From: Oceanipulchritudo sp049975345
GTDB lineage: Bacteria > Verrucomicrobiota > Verrucomicrobiia > Opitutales > Oceanipulchritudinaceae
NCBI GenBank assembly: GCA_049975345.1
Contig: JBNGDP010000003.1
Location: 25,339-89,338 of the forward strand
Length of the DNA: 64,000 nucleotides
Direction of reading: 5' to 3'
Made by a program: the position numbers and the translations under genes. Every line of letters begins with the position of its first letter. Position 1 is the first letter of the stretch. This document shows, one piece after another, positions 57,081 to 64,000 of the stretch. The notes under the pieces are model-generated. The model did not search any database. It saw only the letters and a program-made list of their open reading frames with translations, and was not told where the DNA came from.

Positions 57081-58184
57081 TTACTGGACGATTCCACCCT
57101 CCGAGAGGAAGATGCCCTTGAGGTTCATTTCGAGGGCCTTGGGGTTCGGCGAGGCGGCCAGGCCAATCTGCTTGCTGATCTTCCCGGCCTTGATGAGGCG
57201 GTACAGGTCCTGGTTGAAGGAGCGTGAGCCCGAATCCTTGCCGGCCTCGACCACGGCGGGAATCTTTTCAAAGCGTCCCTCCTGGAGGATCGTCCGGGCG
57301 AGGGTGTCGACCACAAAGGCTTCCAGGACCGGCAGGCGCCCGTTCCCCTCCAGGGCGGGCAGGAGCCGCTGTGTGATGGTGGCCCGCAGGGTGCTCGCCA
57401 CCATGCGGCGCAGGCCGGCATGCTCCTCCGGCGGGTAGTATTCAAAGAGGCGCTGAATGGCCTGCTGGGCGTTGGAACTGTGCAGGGTGCCGAACACGTA
57501 ATGGCCCGTCTCCGCCGCGGTCAGGGCGGTGTCGAAGGTTTCCGAGTCGCGCATTTCCCCGATGAGGATCATGTCCGGGTCCTGGCGCAGCACGCTCTTC
57601 ATCCCGTGGGCGAAGCTCGGACAGTCGATCCCCACTTCCCGCTGGTCGAAGCTGCACATGATGTCCGTGTAGGTGAACTCGATCGGATCCTCCAGCGTGA
57701 CAATATGCTTGTCCATGTTGTTGTTGATCCAGTTCAGCATCGCCGCAAGGGTGGAACTCTTCCCGCAACCGGTCGGCCCGCAGACCAGCATGATGCCGTC
57801 ATTGGCCTTGCACAGATTGATGAACAACTCCCCGTCCAGGTTGAGCTGCTCGAAGGTCGGCGGCTTGTCCTTCACATACCGGAACACCATGCTCGGGGTG
57901 CCGCGCTGGTAGAAGGCGTTGACACGGAAGCGCCCGATGTCCGGAAGGCGGTAGCTGTAGTCGATCTGGTTGTCCGTCTGCCAGCGTTCCACAAACTGCG
58001 GCGGGCAGGAATCCTCCACGAAGGCGAGGATCTGGTTGACCCCCAGCGGATCCATGTCGATCGGCTCCAGGTGCCCGTGTATGCGCAGCAACGCGGGCTT
58101 GTTTGTCTTGATGTGCACGTCGCTGGCCCCGTTGTCCACGGCCAGCTGCAGCAGGTTGTTGAAAAGTTCCAGTGTTTCCGACAT
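57081..58184 (-). CDS. pilT: Type IV pilus retraction ATPase (PilT/PilU family)
   Basis: 367 residues. Walker A is GPTGCGKSST (136-145), the Asp box is DPIEF and FVHRQREV-like is FDQREVG. Walker B is ILIGEMRDSETFDTAL and the His box is TGHYVFGTLHSSNA. AxxVSQRL-type is TITQRLLP, and the AIRNLIRE-like end is QDLYRLIKAGKIS. It powers pilus retraction for twitching and DNA uptake. The long N-terminal PAS-like domain (LLQLAVDNGASDVHIKTNKPALLRIHG) is standard. No other pilus genes are in view. Confidence 0.95.
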   Translation of the reverse strand: MSETLELFNNLLQLAVDNGASDVHIKTNKPALLRIHGHLEPIDMDPLGVNQILAFVEDSCPPQFVERWQTDNQIDYSYRLPDIGRFRVNAFYQRGTPSMVFRYVKDKPPTFEQLNLDGELFINLCKANDGIMLVCGPTGCGKSSTLAAMLNWINNNMDKHIVTLEDPIEFTYTDIMCSFDQREVGIDCPSFAHGMKSVLRQDPDMILIGEMRDSETFDTALTAAETGHYVFGTLHSSNAQQAIQRLFEYYPPEEHAGLRRMVASTLRATITQRLLPALEGNGRLPVLEAFVVDTLARTILQEGRFEKIPAVVEAGKDSGSRSFNQDLYRLIKAGKISKQIGLAASPNPKALEMNLKGIFLSEGGIVQ

Positions 58185-58442
58185 CTCGTTTTTGCGGGTT
58201 TGATCTAAAGGGCTCCACCAGGTACTGGCAATTTCATTTTACCCGGAACTGCGCAATTTGACAGGCCTTTGACCCACACAGCGCTAAAAGGCGCGAAATC
58301 AAGGGGTTTTTCATGGCGTGAACTATCCCATACTTGACGCAATCAATGATGGAACAAATCCCCGCGGAATGATACCATACCCCTAAGGATGCGATATCAG
58401 GTCGTGTTCTGTTTTTCGTAAACCCCTTATCTATAAACGAAT
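58185..58442. other. Divergent intergenic region between pilT and the beta-helix gene
   Basis: 258 nt with no coding frame of note. It should hold the promoters of both flanking genes. A TTGACG at 58334 has no good -10 at the right distance, and TTGACA-like CTGTCAAATT lies on the minus strand. No clear operator or hairpin was found. Confidence 0.5.
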
Positions 58443-61142
58443 ATGAAAAAACATACCCTGCCTGGCCTAACCGCCATCATCCGAACGTCCCTTCTCGCAG
58501 GGGCGTCCCTCACCGCCGCCTCCGCGCTGCTTGCCCAGCCGACCGACAATCCGGTCCTGAGCATGTTCCCGGCCAGCGGCGCCACCGTCATCAACGATTG
58601 GACCTACGGCGACTATTCCTGGACGGACGACCTGAACTGGTCGACGGTCTACGACGTCACCACGGACCTGGCTGGCCTCGGCCTCACCAATGTCACCAAG
58701 GATGACCTTCCCCCGAACCATCCGAAGGCGACCGCAAGTGACATCACCGGCGATGCCTCCGACGATCTGGCCAACGTGCAGGCGGCCATCGACTATCTTG
58801 AACTCAACGGCGGCGGGGTCCTCTACTTCCCGGCCGGAACCTATATCTTCAGTGACAACATTGAGCTGAAGACGGGCGTGGTTCTCCGCGGGGCCACCCC
58901 GGCCAACACCACCGGCAGCTACGGTGGCGGCACCAAGGCCGACGCCCGCGACGCCGACTATGATCCCCCCACGGACTTCTACTTTCCCCGCCTGCCCGGC
59001 ATCATCGACGATCCGGACGTGCCCGATTACGGCCAGCGGCTCGACGGCGTCACCTTCGGGCTGGATTTCTTCACGATGGGCCAGGCCGCCAAGACCAAGC
59101 TGGTCAAGAAGATTGAAATCGAACAGACTTTCCCCTACGCCCTCACGGCCACCAACTACGGGATCGTCAATATTGACATCAATCGCGCGGCCATTGACTT
59201 CATCCAGCGCAACCGCGCGGATGACACGATCGACAAGTATTCCGTGCTGTTCGGTTCCGACCATAAGAACCGCATGGAGGGTGGAAACGTGGTGGTATTC
59301 GGCTGCCGCATCAACAATGTGGTCGAACTCGAGTGGGATGTTCCCGACCCGGATATGAATGCCTGGCAGATCTGGACCAACCGTAACGCGGCCAAGATCG
59401 ACGTCATGGTCAAGGAAAACGCCATCATCGCCAACAACCGCATCAGCGACAACCACTGGCAGGTTCTCATCAACGGCGAACCCAAGTCCTCCTACCCGAT
59501 CGACAGCTTCGGCATGCCGCTGGGCGGGCCGGATTACGCGGATAGTTTCAATACCGATAAGTATCTCGATCGCAACGGGGCCCTTATCTCGGGTGGTTAC
59601 TCCGGATTGGTGGAACCGAACAACAAATACGTTCTGTTCCGCCAAACCAACGGGCAGGGGATCCTCGCCAATCGCTCCAGCCGGACCGGTTACAACCAAA
59701 GTGCCGACACCGAAGGCAATCCGGCCGGGGAACCCTCCCTCCAGCGCAAGGGCGTGGTTGTCCGTCAGAACTGGGTCTTCCAATCCAATCGTCCCGGCTA
59801 TTCCGTGGCCGGTTATGGTGTCGAGGTGCGTGACAACGTGAAGCGGGACCGCAGCGGGGAAACCAACTGGCTCACCCCGGACGGATTGCGTTACCAGATC
59901 AATAACAGCGCCACCTATGAAAACCGCGGCATCGACCTGTCCGGCTTCAAGGTACTGGCTGATGGAAATGAGACCCAGGTTTTCCGGCGCGCGATCACAA
60001 CGAGCGGCTACAGCACGATTGACGGGGAAGGGCTTCTCATCCAACCGAATGACGGCTCCTTTGTCGCAGACTGGACCCTGACCAACAACACTGTGAATTC
60101 CTACATCGGGATCTACAAGATCGAGCGCATCCGCAATCTGAACATCTCCGGCAATACGATCATCTCCCCGGGCTACATCCAGATCCAGACCAAGGATGCC
60201 CCGAGTCTGGGCATTGTGCGCAACCTCACGATCGATGGAAACACCAGCGACGGGGGTATTTCGATTCGCTCCCCGCTGATCGAGGAACCGAGTGACAATA
60301 ATCGGATCACGATCACGAATAATACCGCCCCGTCCATTGAAGTGGGTGACTACAACACGGCGACCCGGCCGACTCTCAATGATGATTTGTATGTCATCTC
60401 CGGCAACTCCGTCGGAGTGACCTTCGATGATTCCAAGTCGATGGTCCCGGGTGGTGCCGGCGACTTCCCGGACGAGAACGTGATCGATCCGGCCCCGGTG
60501 GTGGAAATCCTTACTCCCGCCCCGGGCGACACCCTCACCGCCGGTGTGCCGATCACCGTCGAGGTTCAGGTCACGGTCGATGAAAGTGTCGGGGCCAACA
60601 CCCTCGAGAGCGTCTACCTCTATGATTGCTCCCAGCTGGACACCAACCAGCAGATCGGCGGGATGAACCACCGGACGGATGCAAATTCGGTCGCCGGTCG
60701 AACCCAGCTGACCTGCGCCTCCCCGGCAACCAACGGCAGCGGGCTGTACACCGCCTCCTGGACGCCGTCGCAGGATCACATCGACTTCGGCCTTTTCGTG
60801 ATCGACGCAAAGATGACCGGTGTGGCGGTGACGAAACCGGATGGAACCGCGGGAACCTTCTCCGACGCCACCTTCGGGCTGATCGGCATGGAGCAAGGCG
60901 TGGTCACCTGGGTCTCCCCGGTTGTCATCACGGTAGCGATGGGAGTTAATCCTGAACTGAGCTTCGCCACCGAAAACGGCAAAACCTATCAGTTGCAGAA
61001 AAGCACAAGCATGGGAGCCGGTAGTTGGAGCAATGTAGCCGGACAATCGGTCCCGGGTGACGGAACGGTCAAGGTCCTCAGCGACCCGGCCGGCAATCCC
61101 GGCAGCGGCCAGAAGGCCTTCTACCGCGTGGTCGTCAACTGA
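58443..61142 (+). CDS. Secreted right-handed beta-helix protein (pectate-lyase-superfamily type)
   Basis: 899 residues with a signal peptide (IIRTSLLAGASLTAASALLA). After LNGGGVLYFPAGTYIFSDNIELKTGVVLRG the sequence has the parallel beta-helix pattern of pectate lyase 3 and GH28-like proteins (key G-G-x-L-x-F-P-A-G-T-Y). Repeated N-N-T-V-N, N-G-N-T-I and I-T-N-N-T turns mark the coils. Residues ~690-830 resemble an Ig-like domain (VEILTPAPGDTLTAG). The last ~60 residues (KTYQLQKSTSMGAGSWSN...KAFYRVVV) are the verrucomicrobial tail also seen at 28973. A strong terminator follows. No catalytic residues can be named, so lyase, hydrolase or binding roles are all possible. Confidence 0.7.
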   Translation: MKKHTLPGLTAIIRTSLLAGASLTAASALLAQPTDNPVLSMFPASGATVINDWTYGDYSWTDDLNWSTVYDVTTDLAGLGLTNVTKDDLPPNHPKATASDITGDASDDLANVQAAIDYLELNGGGVLYFPAGTYIFSDNIELKTGVVLRGATPANTTGSYGGGTKADARDADYDPPTDFYFPRLPGIIDDPDVPDYGQRLDGVTFGLDFFTMGQAAKTKLVKKIEIEQTFPYALTATNYGIVNIDINRAAIDFIQRNRADDTIDKYSVLFGSDHKNRMEGGNVVVFGCRINNVVELEWDVPDPDMNAWQIWTNRNAAKIDVMVKENAIIANNRISDNHWQVLINGEPKSSYPIDSFGMPLGGPDYADSFNTDKYLDRNGALISGGYSGLVEPNNKYVLFRQTNGQGILANRSSRTGYNQSADTEGNPAGEPSLQRKGVVVRQNWVFQSNRPGYSVAGYGVEVRDNVKRDRSGETNWLTPDGLRYQINNSATYENRGIDLSGFKVLADGNETQVFRRAITTSGYSTIDGEGLLIQPNDGSFVADWTLTNNTVNSYIGIYKIERIRNLNISGNTIISPGYIQIQTKDAPSLGIVRNLTIDGNTSDGGISIRSPLIEEPSDNNRITITNNTAPSIEVGDYNTATRPTLNDDLYVISGNSVGVTFDDSKSMVPGGAGDFPDENVIDPAPVVEILTPAPGDTLTAGVPITVEVQVTVDESVGANTLESVYLYDCSQLDTNQQIGGMNHRTDANSVAGRTQLTCASPATNGSGLYTASWTPSQDHIDFGLFVIDAKMTGVAVTKPDGTAGTFSDATFGLIGMEQGVVTWVSPVVITVAMGVNPELSFATENGKTYQLQKSTSMGAGSWSNVAGQSVPGDGTVKVLSDPAGNPGSGQKAFYRVVVN

Positions 61143-61183
61143 TCCGGGTCCCAACCCCGACACACCTTAGTTATTTAACCCCT

Positions 61184-61216
61184 GGCCCCTCCGGCAACTC
61201 CTGAGGGGCCTTTTTT
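61184..61216 (+). terminator. Rho-independent terminator of the beta-helix gene
   Basis: GGCCCCTC (61184-61191) pairs with GAGGGGCC (61203-61210), followed by TTTTTT. It lies 42 nt after the stop. Confidence 0.93.
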
Positions 61217-61309
61217 AGTTCCCCCTCTTCCTCGCCTCCCAAATTAGCATTTGAAATCCGCCCCCCGGGCACCTACGGTCCATCGTTTATTCAATCGAAG
61301 GACGAGGCA

Positions 61310-62212
61310 ATGCCAACAGAACACACATTTCGCGGGGTCTACACCGCCCTGGTGACGCCGATGGGACCGGACGGGGCGGTCGACTGGGAGACGCTGGCCC
61401 GGCACGTGGAGACCCAGGTCGCGGCCGGGATCAACGGGCTGGTGCCGGTCGGCACGACCGGGGAGTCCCCGACCCTCGACAACGAGGAACACATCAAGGT
61501 CATTGCCGCCGTGGTGGAGGCCGCCGCCGGGCGCGTGCCGGTGATTGCCGGGACCGGCTCCAACAGCACGGAGGAGGCGCTCCACCTGACCCGGGAGGCT
61601 GACATCGCCGGGGCCGACGCCTTCCTGCAGGTGGCCCCCTATTACAATAAGCCGAGCCAGGAGGGGATTTTCCGGCATTTCGAAAAAATCGCCAACAGCA
61701 CCGGCAAGCCGCTCATGCTGTACTCGATTCCGGGCCGCTGCGGGGTGGAGATCGCCGTGGAGACGGTGGCCCGCCTCGCCAGGGCCTGCCCCAACATCCG
61801 CACCATCAAGGAGGCGGGGGGCGAAGTGGAACGGGTCCGCGCCCTCCGCAAGGCCTGCCCGGAAGTCACGGTCCTCAGCGGGGATGACGGCCTGATTCCC
61901 GCCTTTATCGAGGCCGGCGCGCAGGGCGTGGTCAGCGTGGCCTCGAACCTCGCACCGCAGGCTGTCAAACAACTCACCGAGGCCTGTCTGACGGGCAATA
62001 CGGAGGAAATCGACAAACTCTTCACCCGCTGGGAGCCGCTGCTCACCGACCTCGTTTTCATGGACGGCAACCCGGTGACGATCAAGGAGGCGCTCCACCA
62101 GGCCGGGCGGCTGCCCCACCCGACCGTCCGCCTCCCCCTGGTCCGCACCGGGGAGGTCAACCGCACCCGCATCCGCGAGCTGCTCCAATCCCTCAACCTT
62201 CTTTCCGAATGA
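61310..62212 (+). CDS. dapA: 4-hydroxy-tetrahydrodipicolinate synthase
   Basis: 300 residues, preceded by AGGACGAGG. It condenses pyruvate and aspartate semialdehyde in lysine and peptidoglycan diaminopimelate synthesis. GTTGESPTLDNEEH, the tyrosine in LYSIPGRCGVEI, the Schiff-base lysine in IRTIKEAGGEVERV and the late SGDDGLIPAFIEAGAQGVVSV follow in the usual positions. It overlaps dapB by 4 nt, so the two enzymes of the pathway are translated together. Lysine feedback cannot be judged from sequence. Confidence 0.97.
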   Translation: MPTEHTFRGVYTALVTPMGPDGAVDWETLARHVETQVAAGINGLVPVGTTGESPTLDNEEHIKVIAAVVEAAAGRVPVIAGTGSNSTEEALHLTREADIAGADAFLQVAPYYNKPSQEGIFRHFEKIANSTGKPLMLYSIPGRCGVEIAVETVARLARACPNIRTIKEAGGEVERVRALRKACPEVTVLSGDDGLIPAFIEAGAQGVVSVASNLAPQAVKQLTEACLTGNTEEIDKLFTRWEPLLTDLVFMDGNPVTIKEALHQAGRLPHPTVRLPLVRTGEVNRTRIRELLQSLNLLSE

Positions 62213-62955
62213 ACGAACCCCTGCCTGTATTGATTTGTGGCTACAAGGGCCGGATGGGACAGACCCTCCTCGGCCTCGCCGAAAGCGAGAACATCCGCGT
62301 CGCGGCGAAAAAGGACATGGGCGACGACCTCGCCGCCGGTCTGGAAGGCTGCGCCGCGGCCATTGACTTCAGCTTCCACACGGCCACGCCGGAGCTGGCG
62401 GAAGCCTGCGCGCAAAACGGCATCCCCCTCGTCATCGGCACCACCGGGCACAGCGGGGAGGAGCGGAAGCGCGTCCTCGCCTGCACAAAACAAATCCCGG
62501 TTGTCTGGGCGGGCAACTACTCCATCGGGGTGAACCTGCTCCTGCACCTGACCGAGACTGCCGCCCGGGTCCTCGGCAACCGCTACCAGCCGGAAATCAC
62601 GGAAATCCACCACCGCCACAAGAAGGACGCCCCGAGCGGCACCGCCCTCAACCTCGCCGAGGCGATCGAGGGCGCCCCCGCCTTCCAGTCGGCCCTGCGC
62701 AGCTTCGGCCGCGCCGGTGAGACGGGGGAACGCCCCGACGCGGAGATCGGCCTTCATGCCTTGCGCGGCGGCGAGGTCGTCGGGGAGCATACGGTCTTCT
62801 TCTTCGGGGAACACGACCGCATCGAGCTCACCCACCGGGCCTCCGACCGGCGCATCTTCGCCTCCGGCGCCTACCGGGCCGCCCGCTGGGCCGTCGGCCA
62901 GGAACCCGGTCTCTACTCCATGCGCGAGGTCCTGGGACTGAAACTTGAAAAGTAA
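62209..62955 (+). CDS. dapB: 4-hydroxy-tetrahydrodipicolinate reductase
   Basis: 248 residues. It reduces the DapA product with NAD(P)H. LICGYKGRMGQTLL is the nucleotide-binding start, PLVIGTTGHSGEE and WAGNYSIGVNLLLHLTE are typical, and EIHHRHKKDAPSGTAL holds the catalytic His and Lys. GEHTVFFFGEHDRIELTHRASDR is the substrate block. It is the second gene of the dapAB operon. The following 108-nt gap contains short degenerate repeats. Confidence 0.96.
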   Translation: MNEPLPVLICGYKGRMGQTLLGLAESENIRVAAKKDMGDDLAAGLEGCAAAIDFSFHTATPELAEACAQNGIPLVIGTTGHSGEERKRVLACTKQIPVVWAGNYSIGVNLLLHLTETAARVLGNRYQPEITEIHHRHKKDAPSGTALNLAEAIEGAPAFQSALRSFGRAGETGERPDAEIGLHALRGGEVVGEHTVFFFGEHDRIELTHRASDRRIFASGAYRAARWAVGQEPGLYSMREVLGLKLEK

Positions 62956-63063
62956 CTATTTTAACCGTAAAGCACGCGAAGAACGCGGAGATAATCTGAT
63001 TCAGTATAATCCACATCCGGAACCTGCCCGGCGATCTCAGCGCTCTCTGCGGTAAAGCAAATC
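62956..63063. repeat. Intergenic region with degenerate short repeats before ruvA
   Basis: TAAAGCACGCGAAGAACGCGGAG near the start and CAGCGCTCTCTGCGGTAAAGCA near the end are made of related 6-9-nt words in opposite orientation, like the degenerate repeats scattered between genes of many environmental bacteria. The ruvA start follows without a visible Shine-Dalgarno. Confidence 0.45.
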
Positions 63064-63693
63064 ATGATCAGTTTTATTGAAGGTATCGTCGAATCCGCCA
63101 CTCCGCTGGAGGCCGTCATCAACTGCAACGGCGTGGGCTACCGCGTCGAGATCCCCGTCACCACCTCCGAAAAACTCCCGGGAATCGGGCAGAAGGTGCG
63201 GCTGCACGTCCACCCGGTCTACCGGGAGGACACCCAGGCCCTCTACGGGTTCATCCACCGGGAGGAGCGCGACTTCTTCCACCTCGTCACCAGCAAGGTC
63301 AGCGGCATCGGACCGAAAATCGGCCTCAACCTCATGAGCCGGCTCTCCTTCCCCATGCTGCGCGGCGCCATTGCCCGGGGCGACGCCGCCCTCCTCGCCA
63401 AGTGCCCGGGGATCGGGAAAAAGACTGCCGAACGGCTCTGCATCGAGCTCAAGGACAAGATCGGCATCCCCGCCGGAAAGACCGCCCCGGCTGTCTCCGG
63501 AACAGGGACTACAGCCGTGACGGAAACCGATGCCGGGGAAGCGGACCACGCCGCCTCCGACGCCGTCCAGGCCCTCATGACCCTCGGGTTCAAGATGGAT
63601 GCCGCCGACAAGGCCGTGCGCAAGGCCAGCCAGGCCCTCGGCCCCGACGCCAGCGCCGACGCCCTCATCAAGGCCGCCCTCAAATCCGGCTAA
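63064..63693 (+). CDS. ruvA: Holliday junction branch migration protein RuvA
   Basis: 209 residues. It binds four-way junctions and loads the RuvB motor. Domain I is MISFIEGIVESATPLEAVINCNGVGYRVEIPV with LHVHPVYREDTQALYGF (key residues I-x-G-x-v...G-V-G-Y). Domain II has the two helix-hairpin-helix motifs VSGIGPKIGLNLMS and CPGIGKKTAERLCIELKDK. Domain III (SDAVQALMTLGFKMDAADKAVRKAS) ends the protein. RuvB and RuvC genes are not in view. Confidence 0.96.
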   Translation: MISFIEGIVESATPLEAVINCNGVGYRVEIPVTTSEKLPGIGQKVRLHVHPVYREDTQALYGFIHREERDFFHLVTSKVSGIGPKIGLNLMSRLSFPMLRGAIARGDAALLAKCPGIGKKTAERLCIELKDKIGIPAGKTAPAVSGTGTTAVTETDAGEADHAASDAVQALMTLGFKMDAADKAVRKASQALGPDASADALIKAALKSG

Positions 63694-64000
63694 GACGGTT
63701 ATTTCTCACTAAGCACCAAGAGACAAAGCACAAAGTTTCGTTTATACCTCGAAATCCAATTTCCCGGGAATAGGAAAATTTGGTTCTTCGCGGAAAATTG
63801 TGGAACCACGGAGCCCGAAGACCCGCTTCCATACCAGCCCGTTGCGCAGCGCAAGGCAGGGCTGGGTGGCGAACGCCAAGTACGATCACTTTCGCCAAGG
63901 TTTGATCAAATTGAGCTGAATGTAAGCCTGGGCGCGCCGGCGGGATTGTCCCGCCGGCCGCCATGGGCCGGAGGTGCGTTGCAACCTCTTCCTCCGGGGG
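63694..64000. other. Gene-free region with repeats at the window end
   Basis: No coding frame with a plausible product is seen. Short degenerate words (CACCAAGAGACAAAGCACAAAG) occupy ~63716-63737. At 63890-63915 lies the second copy of the 26-nt dispersed repeat, followed by a perfect hairpin CCGGCGGGA-TTG-TCCCGCCGG at 63937-63957. A longer inverted GC-rich tract flanks it. Confidence 0.6.
63890..63915 (+). repeat. Dispersed 26-nt intergenic repeat, copy 2
   Basis: CCAAGGTTTGAT, CA, AATTGAG matches copy 1 (7736-7761) at 23 of 26 positions. Both copies lie in the same orientation and are followed by a GC-rich hairpin. Confidence 0.7.

Noticed and set aside
58467..61163. 898-codon open frame antisense to the beta-helix gene
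   Set aside because: Strong GC bias at codon position three makes the opposite strand nearly stop-free. The product has no domain, no ribosome site and the sense gene has a signal peptide, repeats and terminator.

Overview
The window reads like a chromosome segment of a glycan-degrading member of the Planctomycetes-Verrucomicrobia group, most likely Verrucomicrobiota (Opitutae-like). This is inferred from four things: a bacterial microcompartment (BMC) locus with the gene set of the planctomycete/verrucomicrobial (PVM) type, a cluster of sulfatases with accessory oxidoreductases, a eukaryote-like type II glutamine synthetase, and secreted proteins that end in the W...FYR-type tail common in that phylum. 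The DNA is GC-rich with strong third-position GC bias, which creates many long antisense open frames that are not genes. One 10-N scaffold gap sits inside a gene and is followed by a foreign-looking fragment, so the sequence is a draft assembly, possibly a metagenome-assembled genome.

Layout. 1-5 kb: membrane quality-control genes (NfeD, slipin), a secreted calcium-repeat/CHAP-like protein and two CsgG-family proteins. 5-6.5 kb: a kinase-like/PP2C phosphatase pair. 6.5-8.2 kb: type II glutamine synthetase behind a sigma-54-like promoter, then a terminator, dispersed repeats and tRNA-Met. 8.2-15.6 kb: the BMC operon on the minus strand (pduL, two BMC-H, acetate-kinase homologue, BMC-H, BMC-P, CoA-acylating aldehyde dehydrogenase, two BMC-P, class II aldolase, lactate/malate dehydrogenase homologue). 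15.7-21.4 kb: a pseudokinase-PEGA-FGE-fold fusion, an MscS channel with its partner, coaC and an RDD protein. 21.5-27.8 kb: leuA, a zinc ABC transporter, cardiolipin synthase and an AraC-type regulator. 27.8-43 kb: a sulfated-glycan region (UroD-like protein, two large secreted proteins, three intact sulfatases plus one decayed, FAD oxidoreductase, zinc alcohol dehydrogenase, 2-hydroxyacid dehydrogenase). 43-64 kb: mostly housekeeping (truA, ruvX, manC, moeB, mscS, ggt, proA, nadC, birA, pilT, dapA, dapB, ruvA) with several uncharacterised membrane or secreted proteins, including an 899-residue beta-helix protein.

How the parts may work together (inference). Extracellular lyase-like and sulfatase enzymes would release deoxysugars such as fucose or rhamnose from a sulfated polysaccharide. 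Their phosphates would be split by the BMC aldolase to dihydroxyacetone phosphate and lactaldehyde. Inside the shell, lactaldehyde would pass through lactyl-CoA and lactyl-phosphate to lactate, with the dehydrogenase homologue recycling NADH. No isomerase, kinase or regulator for this pathway lies in the window.

The strongest points for a second look are the divergent acetate kinase of the BMC, the pseudokinase-PEGA-FGE fusion without the FGE cysteines, the TonB-receptor-like insert at the scaffold gap in a PfkB kinase, and the heptameric and hexameric repeats that run into gene ends.
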